From contig JAICXV010000006.1 of assembly GCA_025934545.1 (NCBI GenBank), positions 1 to 12,962 on the forward strand: DNA of 12,962 nucleotides. The letters are read 5' to 3'. The notes beneath the pieces were generated by a model that was not told where the DNA came from, ran no database searches, and worked only from the letters and a program-made list of their open reading frames with translations. A program made the translations under genes and the position numbers. The stretch's first letter is position 1. Each line of letters starts with the position of its first letter. This document shows positions 1 to 7,432 of this stretch, one piece after another. The DNA is from Verrucomicrobiia bacterium (lineage in GTDB: Bacteria; Verrucomicrobiota; Verrucomicrobiia; Limisphaerales; Palsa-1400).

Positions 1-3000
1 ATCGCACACCGCGCAAGATCTGATTGGGCCCAGCCACACTGAGCACAGTCGCAGGAGAGCCTGCACCAGTGTCGGCGATCCGAACGAGGCTGTTCTTGCT
101 GGCGGCAGCGCTTGTGGCGTAGATGATCGCACCGGTGGCACCGGCGCCGTAGGTTTGAGTTGCGCTCCAGTCAACCGTCAAGCTCCGGGCACCAACCGTG
201 TTGCTGACCTGCAACGTGTAGGACCAACTCCATCCGCCGTTGACCACGTTTGTATCCCATCTCTGAACCCCACCTTTCTGTGTGCCATCGTAAGCCCGAT
301 CATCCGCGATGTAGATGGTGTTCAAATCGGGGCTGAATGCAAAATCAAGCGGGTGGGCTCCGCTGGTCATCGGCAGAATGTTACTGCTTGGCGTCGCACC
401 GGTGGGTTTAGGCAAACCGTCGAACGCATTAAGCCCGACAGAGTTTGGACTCGAGTTGTCACCCCAATCAGAGAAAACCACGTTGGTCGTGAGACCGCTT
501 CCCACGCCGACAATGTCCACGACGCGCGTGTTTGTAAAACTGCCCGAAACTTGTGGCACTCCAGTACCGTTTGCGTAGCTGGCGAACCACTGGCCGTATT
601 TCAATCCCGCGCTATTGCCGGCGCCGGTTGTCCAGAAGTTCGTCAAACCGTCATCCGAAACGGCCGAACGAAACAGTGAATCGGCGCTCGAATAGAAACC
701 CTTGTTCGTGTAGGTCAATTGATAAAATCCCAGAGCGTTCACCGCGCCGAAACCGCGAATGGTCGCTGTCAACGTTTGCGCCGAGGGAACGGTGGTGGCA
801 TACCCGCCAAAATTGATATAACTTCCATTTGCAGAACGCGTCAGCACGCTCTCGAACGTACCGTCGCCGGAACCCGAAGCAGCCATCATCACGTTCAGGC
901 CAACTGCTTTTCCGGCAATCGACTGGTCCGTTCCAAAGTTAGATGTCGGTTGATCCGGGATCATGATGGTGCTCACATACGTTCCATCTGTTTGGATTTG
1001 ATCGAGGTAAAGTGTGTTGCCCGCTGTAGCATTCAATATTTGAGAACCATCACCAACGCGAGCGACGACAAGGTTCGCAGAAGACAACCGCAAATAGCCT
1101 GTAGAGACATTCAAAATCCCGGTCGCAACAGCCGGTGTGCCGAGCGGGTTATTCACCGTTACGTTATAGCTCCCCGCGGCAGCCGTTTGAATGTTGTCGA
1201 GCGACAAAACACTAGTCGTCGCGCCTGAAATCGCGGTGCCATTCAAATCCCATTGGTAGCTTAATGGCGCCGTACCGGTGCCGTTGGCAATAAATGTAAG
1301 ATGGTCGCCCACACGCTGCGTTCTCTGAGCTCCCGTGATCGTCACACCCGCTGGAGCCAGTACAGTCAGCACAGCGTTGCTACTGTTGACCGATTGCAAG
1401 CTTAAGCTGCCGGAGACAGTGCATTTGTAACTTCCGGCATCAGTCGATGCCACACTCGATATCGTGAGAGCTGAAGTTGCGGCACCGCTGATCGACCCTC
1501 CATTCGCAAGCTGAGTTGTTCCTTTGAACCATTGATACGTCACCGTAGACGAGCCGTTGGCGACGACGCTGAAATTTGCCGTTGTTCCAGCGACATTGGT
1601 GATAGAAACCGGTTGCGTTGCGACGAACGGATCATTGACCGTCAGCACCGCACTTGAACTTGTCGTCGTGATACTGTTTGCGTTTGTAACGATGACCGAA
1701 TAGCTGCCGATATCGCCAAATGCGACTCCCGAGATCGCGAGGCTTGATGTTGTGCTGCCAGCGATCGTTGCGCCCGAACCCGTGCCCGAATCACCGTTGG
1801 CAAGCGCGGTTGTGCCACGATACCACTGGTAACCGAAAGGCCCAGTCCCGGCGACAGTAACATTAAAGGTGCCCGTGCCGCCGTAGTTCACAGCAGTATT
1901 GGCGGGTTGACTGGTCACCGCCGGATCCTGCACCGTCAATATCGCTGCCGAACTTGTCGCTGTAAGCGCGTTTCCATTTGCTACAATGCAGGTGAAGCTG
2001 GCGCCGGAGTCCAGCACGTCGATATTAGCCAAAGTCAGGCTCGGCGTTTGTGACCCAGTATAAACGGTCGTCGAACCGCCCGATCCATCAGTTAAATTAG
2101 CCCCGTTCTTCTGCCACTGATAGGTCAGCGTTGGCGTTCCAACTGCCGCAACAGTAAATATAGCTCCCGCGGCGGGAGGAACATTTGTGCTCAGCGGATT
2201 CGTGGTAAAATGCGGATCGCTGTTTACCGTCACAACCGACGTCGCGCTCGTCTGCGAACCATAGGGATTATTGATAACAAGCGCGTAATTACCTGCTTCA
2301 TTCTGAGTAGCATTTGTGATCGACAAGGATGAAGTGTTGCATCCGATATACGCCGCGCTATCGCTAATGTTCGTGCCGGCATGGGTCCATTGGTAAATCA
2401 AAGTTGATCCGTTACCGCTTGTCTTCGGAGCAAACGTGGTGCCGCTGCCAAACGCCACCGTTTTGTTATTGATTTGCGTTTTGAAGAACGGTCCGCCTGT
2501 TACTTGTGACCAGTTTGTGCCCATGCGAAAATCATCAAAGACCACCGTCGGCCCGCCTGCGTTCTTCTGCATAAAAGTCACGGTGCTCAGTGGGCTGCCC
2601 AAATCCTTCCCGGCCGCAGTGCCACAGGTAAAGGTAGCGCTGGAGTAAGGAGTCGTCGCCGCGCCATACGTGTCGGAGGTTGGGTTGATCCACAAATACG
2701 TTGTGTCATCACTGGAATTTATAGGTGACACGAACTTTACCTCGTACGATGCAACAATAAAAACCGTGTCACCGACGTTGCGAACCGTGCTATCCCAGAA
2801 AGCACCGGCAACAACATTCGAAGCTTTGGCGAAACCGATGTTGTATCCACTTCCGTTTTTTCTCAAAAAAATCGGCGCACCAAAACCGCTCGGCTGCGTC
2901 GTTTGTTCACCGACCGAACTGCGGTTGTTGATTCCGAAATAAAAATCGCCGTTCGTCGATAACGTAGCGAGATCCGAAACCTGGATCAGCATCGAATAAT

Positions 3001-3394
3001 AGAGCTTTGTCCCGTCAACGTTCGTCTGCAGAAACCCGCTCGCAGCCGTAGCATCAAACATACGGGCACCCGAGGCAGGAGTAGCCGACGAAAACAGGAC
3101 CGCCGCATTACCGGTCGAAAGCGGCAACCCCGGATAACTTAAACTGTAATTGGTCAGTTGCAGCGCCGTCGCCGCGCTGTAAGTATCGGTGTTGATGCCA
3201 AACCACTGGTCACCCAATGCATTCGTCTGGTGGAGCCCACCGGAGGCCGCCAGCGCCGTGGAGGCAGCATACGGCGTCCCGCCCGCTGCCGTCGCGTCCG
3301 CGAAAGGCTCGTAAACCGGCAGCGTCGTTGCCAACAACCGCGGCGTAAGGCCGACGACGAGAATGACCAGGAGTGCAAGGCAAAGTTTTTTCAT
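1..3394 (-). CDS. Giant exported lectin-like / multi-Ig / propeller protein (3' end outside window)
   Basis: An open frame without a stop runs from the ATG at 3392-3394 to the left edge, giving at least 1,131 codons; I checked the frame at several points along its length. Residues 1-22 form a signal peptide (MKK, a hydrophobic run, cleavage near LLA/TT), so the product is exported. Residues ~25-290 start with LPVYEPFAD and resemble the N-terminal LamG/concanavalin-like module common in verrucomicrobial surface proteins. Five Ig-like modules follow at about 291-395, 396-490, 491-586, 587-677 and 678-763, each with a YQW-type core and a late G-x-Y/F-x-x-x-V strand. Most lack the Ig cysteine pair; only occasional C residues appear (SFTCIV, SYKCTV). 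The remainder (~764-1131) has propeller-like segments such as DFAFSPDLNTIYIADDR followed by GGVQRWD. It starts 34 bp after the pseudopilin-like gene, so co-transcription is likely. No Shine-Dalgarno is visible. Function is not known; adhesion or glycan binding is an inference. Confidence 0.85.
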   Translation of the reverse strand, partial: MKKLCLALLVILVVGLTPRLLATTLPVYEPFADATAAGGTPYAASTALAASGGLHQTNALGDQWFGINTDTYSAATALQLTNYSLSYPGLPLSTGNAAVLFSSATPASGARMFDATAASGFLQTNVDGTKLYYSMLIQVSDLATLSTNGDFYFGINNRSSVGEQTTQPSGFGAPIFLRKNGSGYNIGFAKASNVVAGAFWDSTVRNVGDTVFIVASYEVKFVSPINSSDDTTYLWINPTSDTYGAATTPYSSATFTCGTAAGKDLGSPLSTVTFMQKNAGGPTVVFDDFRMGTNWSQVTGGPFFKTQINNKTVAFGSGTTFAPKTSGNGSTLIYQWTHAGTNISDSAAYIGCNTSSLSITNATQNEAGNYALVINNPYGSQTSATSVVTVNSDPHFTTNPLSTNVPPAAGAIFTVAAVGTPTLTYQWQKNGANLTDGSGGSTTVYTGSQTPSLTLANIDVLDSGASFTCIVANGNALTATSSAAILTVQDPAVTSQPANTAVNYGGTGTFNVTVAGTGPFGYQWYRGTTALANGDSGTGSGATIAGSTTSSLAISGVAFGDIGSYSVIVTNANSITTTSSSAVLTVNDPFVATQPVSITNVAGTTANFSVVANGSSTVTYQWFKGTTQLANGGSISGAATSALTISSVASTDAGSYKCTVSGSLSLQSVNSSNAVLTVLAPAGVTITGAQRTQRVGDHLTFIANGTGTAPLSYQWDLNGTAISGATTSVLSLDNIQTAAAGSYNVTVNNPLGTPAVATGILNVSTGYLRLSSANLVVARVGDGSQILNATAGNTLYLDQIQTDGTYVSTIMIPDQPTSNFGTDQSIAGKAVGLNVMMAASGSGDGTFESVLTRSANGSYINFGGYATTVPSAQTLTATIRGFGAVNALGFYQLTYTNKGFYSSADSLFRSAVSDDGLTNFWTTGAGNSAGLKYGQWFASYANGTGVPQVSGSFTNTRVVDIVGVGSGLTTNVVFSDWGDNSSPNSVGLNAFDGLPKPTGATPSSNILPMTSGAHPLDFAFSPDLNTIYIADDRAYDGTQKGGVQRWDTNVVNGGWSWSYTLQVSNTVGARSLTVDWSATQTYGAGATGAIIYATSAAASKNSLVRIADTGAGSPATVLSVAGPNQILRGVR

Positions 3395-3428
3395 AGGGGT
3401 TGAGGTAAATCGTTCGTTATTAATTCAA

Positions 3429-4307
3429 TTATAGTCCGGCGCCGGTAGTACTTGTGGGGACAGTCGTGTGTTCAATAATCCAAATCGCATCTTTGTTGTT
3501 CGGCGCGGAAAAGTTTCCGGCCTTCCCATATTTAAAAGCGTCGGTTTGCCAGTGGTGCAGTTCGGCATGGCCGTCAACAAAAGAGAAACTGGCACCGTAA
3601 TTGTGATAGTTCGCCGGGATGTCCTGCACCATGATCGAGCCGTATTGGTTGGTCGTGTACATCTTCACCTCGAAATAGGCGTCATTAATTGTGTACGAAT
3701 TTTCGTCCAGAAAAACGTAGAACTCCGACGGCTTGCGGATGTCGGTAATTTTTTTGTGATTGAGAAAGTTGCCCAACTGTCCGCCGCCCGTGCTGTTCAT
3801 ATAGTTCTGCATCGAAATACTGCGCACGCGCGTCGTGCCAACCGGGTTGCCTGGATCGGCCGGACACTTGTAAGCGTTAATGTTTTTAATCCACGGCCCG
3901 AGCAACGAGTTTTTTAAATTATCGATGTTGAGCGAACCGGGGGCGCTTGCAACATTGCCGTAAGCCCAAGTTGTATTCGTTGCAAAACTGGGCTGAAGAA
4001 ACCCAACATTACCGACAAGAAATTGCCGGTATTCGTCGGCATACATTGTCCATGAAATCGATACCTGCTTGATGTTGTTTTCGCAGTAAGCGCCTTGCGC
4101 TTTTTTCTTCGCACTGGCCAGCACCGGTAACAGCATGGCGGCCAGAATCGCGATGATCGCAATAACAACAAGCAGTTCAATCAGCGTAAACGCCGCCAAT
4201 CGCGATGCGGATTTTTGTCGCTTGCGTAACACGGAAATGGGCTCCGACTTAGGGTCGTTAACCGGAGCGGCTAAGTCAATACTTATTTCACTTTCGAAAG
4301 AAAGCAT
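3429..4307 (-). CDS. Pseudopilin-like protein with H-X9-DG motif
   Basis: 292 residues from the ATG at 4305-4307. A type IV/II prepilin N-terminus is clear: leader ending RLAA, then F40[17 protein letters not shown] with Glu at +5 (E44), then a soluble domain. The -1 residue is Ala rather than the usual Gly. The C-terminal part carries the processing-associated motif exactly as H235-X9-D245-G246, followed by HAEL, and a DIRKPSEFYVFLDE segment typical of this verrucomicrobial/planctomycete family. Such proteins are inserted in the inner membrane and cleaved by a prepilin peptidase; whether they build a pseudopilus is unproven. Start choice is uncertain. A TTG lies at 4334 and a GTG at 4232. 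The GTG has GGAG nine bases upstream and gives a short basic leader (VLRKRQKSASRLAA), which looks more pilin-like than the acidic 39-residue leader of the ATG form. It follows the ROK gene by 58 bp and precedes the giant Ig gene by 34 bp. Confidence 0.9.
   Translation of the reverse strand: MLSFESEISIDLAAPVNDPKSEPISVLRKRQKSASRLAAFTLIELLVVIAIIAILAAMLLPVLASAKKKAQGAYCENNIKQVSISWTMYADEYRQFLVGNVGFLQPSFATNTTWAYGNVASAPGSLNIDNLKNSLLGPWIKNINAYKCPADPGNPVGTTRVRSISMQNYMNSTGGGQLGNFLNHKKITDIRKPSEFYVFLDENSYTINDAYFEVKMYTTNQYGSIMVQDIPANYHNYGASFSFVDGHAELHHWQTDAFKYGKAGNFSAPNNKDAIWIIEHTTVPTSTTGAGL
4291..4300. promoter_or_regulatory. Palindrome CTTTCGAAAG (downstream copy), candidate operator
   Basis: A second identical 10-bp palindrome. 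If translation starts at the ATG (4307) it lies in codons 3-6. If it starts at the GTG (4232) it is purely regulatory and would cover the predicted transcription start. Together with 4354-4363 it brackets a TTGACA element, the arrangement expected for a repression loop. Confidence 0.42.
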
Positions 4308-4334
4308 TGAGTTGACTGCTTCTAAATGTGTCAA
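4306..4334 (-). promoter_or_regulatory. Possible internal sigma70-type promoter ahead of the second pseudopilin gene
   Basis: On the minus strand, TTGACA (4334-4329) is a perfect -35 match. At 17 bp spacing, CTCAAT (4311-4306) matches the -10 consensus at only three of six positions. Transcription would start near 4299, which only makes sense if translation starts at the GTG at 4232. The weak -10 keeps confidence low. Confidence 0.25.
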
Positions 4335-4353
4335 TTTGGTCGTTGTTTGTTTG

Positions 4354-4363
4354 CTTTCGAAAG
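4354..4363. promoter_or_regulatory. Palindrome CTTTCGAAAG (upstream copy), candidate operator
   Basis: A perfect 10-bp palindrome located 3 bp after the stop codon of the ROK gene and upstream of the next pseudopilin gene. It is identical to the copy at 4291-4300, with a centre-to-centre distance of 63 bp, close to six turns of B-DNA. Its core TTTCGAAA recurs upstream of the other two pseudopilin genes. Assigning it to the ROK protein is inference from proximity. Confidence 0.45.
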
Positions 4364-4365
4364 TT

Positions 4366-5583
4366 CTACTTGGCCAGCGGCTTCCATTGATGAACAGCCA
4401 GGGCGGCCGCGCCTAACGCGCCGTTGAACCGTCCGAGCGTGGAATTGACAACCCTCGGGCCGCCAGAGACCGGCGCGAAACTGGACAATTGCTTGTTCAA
4501 TCGATCCAGGAAGAGATCGCCAAAGGTGGTGAATACACCCGCGAGAATGATAATTTCGGGGTTAAACGCGCAGTTGAGTTGATTCAGTGCCAGCCCGAAC
4601 GTCTGGGCCGCGCCATCGAGAATGGCCAGCACTTCGCGATCGCCTGCTTCTGCCGCCATCACCAAATCCGTCAGCGGCATTTCGATCGCGCCCGGGTGGG
4701 CTGCAGTGTAGGCCGCTCCACGCGAACTCGTGATCGATGCAAACGACGCGATTTCTTCCAACCTCCCAAATGCGCCGCTACCGGATACGCCAGTGCTTTT
4801 CGTCAACGCACATGGCCAATCACCAAGTTCACCGGCGCGATTGTCGGCCCCATGAAGCACTTGCCCGTTCATGATAATCCCCGCGCCAACACCGCTGCGG
4901 ATTCCGAGACAAATAAAGTTCGAATGCCCCCTGCCCTGCCCGAACCACAACTCCGCAAGAGCCATCGTGCGAATATTGTTTTCGAGGAACACCGGCACTT
5001 TAAATTTTTCCACCAACCGTTCGACCAGCGGCACGTTCTCCCAGCCCTTGATGTGTTTATATTTGCGGGCAATTCCATTGGCCGGATCAGTCACGCCGGG
5101 AACACCGCACCCAATCGCCAGCAACGGACGAGCATCGTCCAGCGCCACTTCATGGATGGCGCACTCGATCTTGCGCAAAATGTCGTCGACCGTATCCGCA
5201 GGCGTAATGGTGCTGTGAAATTCCTTGATCGGCTTTTGCGAAAAATCCACCGAAACCGCCATGATGTTGCGCGCTTCGAAATCCACGCCGATAAAACGTC
5301 CGCCATGTGGATTCAACGCAAGAATAGTCGGCGGTCGGCCCGATTCTCGCTCGGTCGGCTTGCCTTCAAAAAGAAATCCTTCGTCAACCAAATGGTCGAC
5401 ATAGATACCGACCGTCGACGGCGCGAGATTGAGTCCGCGCGCCAGTTCAACCCGCGACATCGCTTCGCGCGCGCGCACACGCCGGAGCAAATCGGCCTGT
5501 TGCAACGCGATCGAGTCGTGCTTGATTTTGAAACGGCCCGTCCGACGCGGACGGTCAGTTCGAGTTTTATGTTCGGTCGGCAT
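4366..5583 (-). CDS. ROK-family HTH transcriptional regulator with degenerate zinc and catalytic motifs
   Basis: 405 residues, the usual length for HTH-ROK repressors (NagC/Mlc/XylR type). Residues ~27-72 form a winged HTH (LLRRVRAREAMSRVELARG, then STVGIYVDHLVDEGF). The ROK domain follows: nucleotide-fold strand IGVDFEA (98-104), GCGVPGVTD (158-166), GVGAGII (231-237) and GELGD (251-255). Three things are odd. The catalytic N-D of ROK sugar kinases is N-N here (E201-N-N). The zinc-binding GH is GD (254-255). The CxCGxxGCxE zinc motif is replaced by SGSGAFGRLE (267-276), keeping the glycines but none of the three cysteines. It is therefore probably a non-enzymatic ligand-sensing DNA-binding protein without the structural zinc. 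The start at 5583 was chosen because the HTH lies at normal distance and the ATG follows the upstream pseudopilin stop by 10 bp, suggesting coupling; no Shine-Dalgarno is seen. The ligand, probably a sugar, cannot be told. Confidence 0.92.
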   Translation of the reverse strand: MPTEHKTRTDRPRRTGRFKIKHDSIALQQADLLRRVRAREAMSRVELARGLNLAPSTVGIYVDHLVDEGFLFEGKPTERESGRPPTILALNPHGGRFIGVDFEARNIMAVSVDFSQKPIKEFHSTITPADTVDDILRKIECAIHEVALDDARPLLAIGCGVPGVTDPANGIARKYKHIKGWENVPLVERLVEKFKVPVFLENNIRTMALAELWFGQGRGHSNFICLGIRSGVGAGIIMNGQVLHGADNRAGELGDWPCALTKSTGVSGSGAFGRLEEIASFASITSSRGAAYTAAHPGAIEMPLTDLVMAAEAGDREVLAILDGAAQTFGLALNQLNCAFNPEIIILAGVFTTFGDLFLDRLNKQLSSFAPVSGGPRVVNSTLGRFNGALGAAALAVHQWKPLAK

Positions 5584-5593
5584 ATAGAAAAAA

Positions 5594-6394
5594 TTAAAGT
5601 CCGGCTGCTGGCCACAACGTGCATTTGTCACCGGCATGCGCATTTGAATCACCAGTCCCAAATGGGGAATCCGGGTAATCGCACCACAAGTTGCCGGGGA
5701 AATTCGTCGAGTCCACCAGAAACCGCCGCGCCTGATAATACTCGACATGCCCGTCAAAAGACGTGATGACGCAGCCATTTTTCTTATGGAACGTGGCGGG
5801 ACCCTGGCCCGGTTGTGGCAAGCTGCTGGCATCATTCCAATTGCCCGGCTTTGCTGGATCCGGCGCCCACATACAAAATGAACTGGCCGGACGGAAATCC
5901 GACAAACGGTGAGTTCCCACCAATCTCGTCCCCGCTAACGCAGGCGGCTTCGGATGCCAGCCCATAATGCCGCCGTTCATGACATAGGTGGACAATCGAT
6001 CCGCGCGCGCCGCCCAGTTCGCATTATTGGTCAGGTCCGCCGGGCATTGATAAACTTTATAGTTCTTCGTGTAAGAGATCAGTTGTCCGCCGCTGTAGGC
6101 AGCCTGTGGTGGATTCGACGGCGCGGGAGGCGCGTTATTGCTCGGCGCATAAAGCCAGCCAGGATTTGCCGTTCCCCAATTCGGCCAAACCATTCGATCA
6201 TTGTAATCACCGGAGTACATGTGAAACGAAGTGGCGATTTGTTTACAATTATTCCGGCACTGAGTAGTCAACGCGCTCTGCTTCGCCCGGGCCAGCGCCG
6301 GCAATAACATTGAGGCCAAAATGGCAATGATTGCAATAACTACCAGCAATTCGATAAGAGTGAAGGCGAACAGCTTAGTTGGGTAAGAACGCAT
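5594..6394 (-). CDS. Pseudopilin-like protein, first gene of the ROK cluster
   Basis: 266 residues from the ATG at 6392-6394. Short leader [10 protein letters not shown], then F11[17 protein letters not shown] with Glu at +5. The -1 residue is Ala, not Gly, as in the other pseudopilin of this cluster. The soluble part is rich in Asn, Pro and Trp, with a [17 protein letters not shown] stretch that recurs in verrucomicrobial proteins of this type. C116-like cysteines are present (YQCPAD, SFCMW, LWCDY). The motif near the C-terminus is H203-X10-D214-G215, one residue longer than the canonical H-X9-DG. The frame is open upstream to 6856, but that extension is low-complexity Arg/Cys-rich sequence and would bury the prepilin leader, so I reject it. 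The stop lies 10 bp before the ROK start. A candidate promoter with a TTTCGAAA palindrome lies 33-60 bp upstream. Confidence 0.92.
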   Translation of the reverse strand: MRSYPTKLFAFTLIELLVVIAIIAILASMLLPALARAKQSALTTQCRNNCKQIATSFHMYSGDYNDRMVWPNWGTANPGWLYAPSNNAPPAPSNPPQAAYSGGQLISYTKNYKVYQCPADLTNNANWAARADRLSTYVMNGGIMGWHPKPPALAGTRLVGTHRLSDFRPASSFCMWAPDPAKPGNWNDASSLPQPGQGPATFHKKNGCVITSFDGHVEYYQARRFLVDSTNFPGNLWCDYPDSPFGTGDSNAHAGDKCTLWPAAGL

Positions 6395-6849
6395 CGTTGT
6401 CCGAAGTTGTTGGGCTACTTTAGAATGGGATACGCCGATTTCGAAAAAAGTCAAGCAATCAACCTCGGCTGCGCGCCGAAACAACCACCGAACACGACGC
6501 AAGACAGCGAGCGGAGGTCCAGCGGCTGACTGCTGACACCCGAAAGCGCCGCCAATTGGACAGCAGTAACACCGCATAAGTGCGCAGCTTTGCAAACCAG
6601 ACGCGGACGCCACACTCCTCCGCGATCTTACTGCGCTGACCGGGGAACAACATCCAGATTCCGCAAACAAGCGCTGTAACCTTCTACTCCAATTCCGATA
6701 GTAATGAGACAAGGGCCAAAATGGGTTCAATCCCGTGCGTAAGCTGTTGCGTGGGGGTTGGCGGTCACGATTTGCGGCGATTGAGAAAGGGGCGGTGCCG
6801 GAAGCACCGGTTGCAGCCCTTGTAGCAGAAACAATCAAAATCATTTTAT
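6395..6849. other. Intergenic region between divergent transcription units
   Basis: About 455 bp with no convincing gene. It holds the candidate leftward promoter at its left end (6427-6454). Near its right end is a hairpin at 6793-6809, stem CGGTGC/GCACCG with loop CGGAA, about 40 bp before the rightward gene. Short open frames here have no recognisable domains and arginine/cysteine-rich compositions typical of chance reading. A GGGTTCAATCCC stretch near 6723 resembles a tRNA T-arm, but no tRNA surrounds it. Confidence 0.6.
6427..6454 (-). promoter_or_regulatory. Candidate promoter with TTTCGAAA palindrome in its spacer, upstream of the pseudopilin-ROK pair
   Basis: On the minus strand, TTGACT (6454-6449) and TATCCC (6432-6427) are separated by 16 bp. 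The palindrome TTTCGAAA (6439-6446) lies entirely in that spacer, where a bound repressor would block RNA polymerase. The start codon is at 6394, leaving a leader of about 25 bases. The -10 is weak, so the palindrome is better supported than the promoter. If the ROK protein binds here, it is autoregulated. Confidence 0.35.
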
Positions 6850-7407
6850 ATGACAACGATCCGAAAAACCGTAATCGCCGTTACCATTATTGCCGCCAGC
6901 GTCCTGACTGCGGTGGTGATTCATCGTCAAACTGCGGTAAACAAACTCCGGCGCGAGCTGGCCAAAATGCCGGACAAGAACATCCCCGAACTCAAATTGC
7001 TCGATGAAAAGAAATGGTCGGAGGACGCAAACAAGGGGAAATTGGACACAAAAGAAGGTGTCCGTGAAACCCTCGCCAAGCTGCGAAGAGCCGCGAAGAT
7101 GCGATTTCTGTTTACAGTAGGACAAGCGATGGAGGCTTATGTCAAGGCGGCCGGCGGGCAACTGCCCGGTGACCTTTCGGAACTCAAGCCCTACTTCCAC
7201 CCGCCAGTGGACGACGCCACGCTCCAACGCTATGAACTCCTGCACACAGGAAAATTGAGCGACTTGCCGCAGGGAGAATTTCTGATTGCAGAAAAGGCGG
7301 CCGTGGATGATGAGTTCGACACCCTTGTCAAAATCGGGGCGGACACTTACGCGATGCAAGGCGTCGGAAAATGGAGTCACGACAATTCCACAAACAAATG
7401 GAGGTAA
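6850..7407 (+). CDS. Membrane-anchored hypothetical protein next to a pseudopilin gene
   Basis: 185 residues, family not recognised. Residues ~5-25 form one N-terminal transmembrane segment or uncleaved signal anchor after MTTIRK. Residues ~28-85 are highly charged and probably helical. A compact soluble segment at ~86-135 ([19 protein letters not shown], then DLSELKPYF and LQRYELL) resembles the small 'xLPxDLxxLKPYF...LxRYEL' module I associate with verrucomicrobial pilin-neighbour proteins; this is recollection, not a search. The C-terminus ends [13 protein letters not shown]. It probably sits in the inner membrane with its bulk outside the cytoplasm. It precedes the third pseudopilin gene by 25 bp in the same direction, so they are probably co-transcribed. 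No Shine-Dalgarno is visible before the ATG. Confidence 0.75.
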   Translation: MTTIRKTVIAVTIIAASVLTAVVIHRQTAVNKLRRELAKMPDKNIPELKLLDEKKWSEDANKGKLDTKEGVRETLAKLRRAAKMRFLFTVGQAMEAYVKAAGGQLPGDLSELKPYFHPPVDDATLQRYELLHTGKLSDLPQGEFLIAEKAAVDDEFDTLVKIGADTYAMQGVGKWSHDNSTNKWR

Positions 7408-7416
7408 TTTCGAAAT
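7407..7416. promoter_or_regulatory. Palindrome ATTTCGAAAT just ahead of the third pseudopilin gene, candidate operator
   Basis: A 10-bp perfect palindrome overlapping the last base of the preceding stop codon and lying 16 bp before the pseudopilin start. It shares the 8-bp core TTTCGAAA with the three sites in the leftward cluster. If bound by a regulator it could act as a roadblock or internal operator. Confidence 0.4.
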
Positions 7417-7432
7417 GAATTAAGGACCGGAT

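Noticed and set aside
155..1228. Several plus-strand open frames of 87-174 codons.
   Set aside because: All are antisense to the giant Ig-protein frame, which is continuous and has clear domain repeats.
4489..5766. A 425-codon open frame on the plus strand.
   Set aside because: It is antisense to the ROK gene, has no recognisable domain and an Arg/His-rich composition typical of the reverse of a GC-rich gene.
5584..5835. N-terminal extension of the ROK frame upstream of 5583.
   Set aside because: It would overlap the end of the pseudopilin gene, and the HTH is already complete from the 5583 start.
6715..6740. GGGTTCAATCCC resembling a tRNA T-arm.
   Set aside because: Only two pairs form when the loop is set to seven bases, and no D-arm, anticodon arm or acceptor stem surrounds it.
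6395..6856. A 154-codon N-terminal extension of the first pseudopilin frame.
   Set aside because: It is arginine/serine-rich without domains and would bury the prepilin leader; the 10-residue leader from 6394 is normal.
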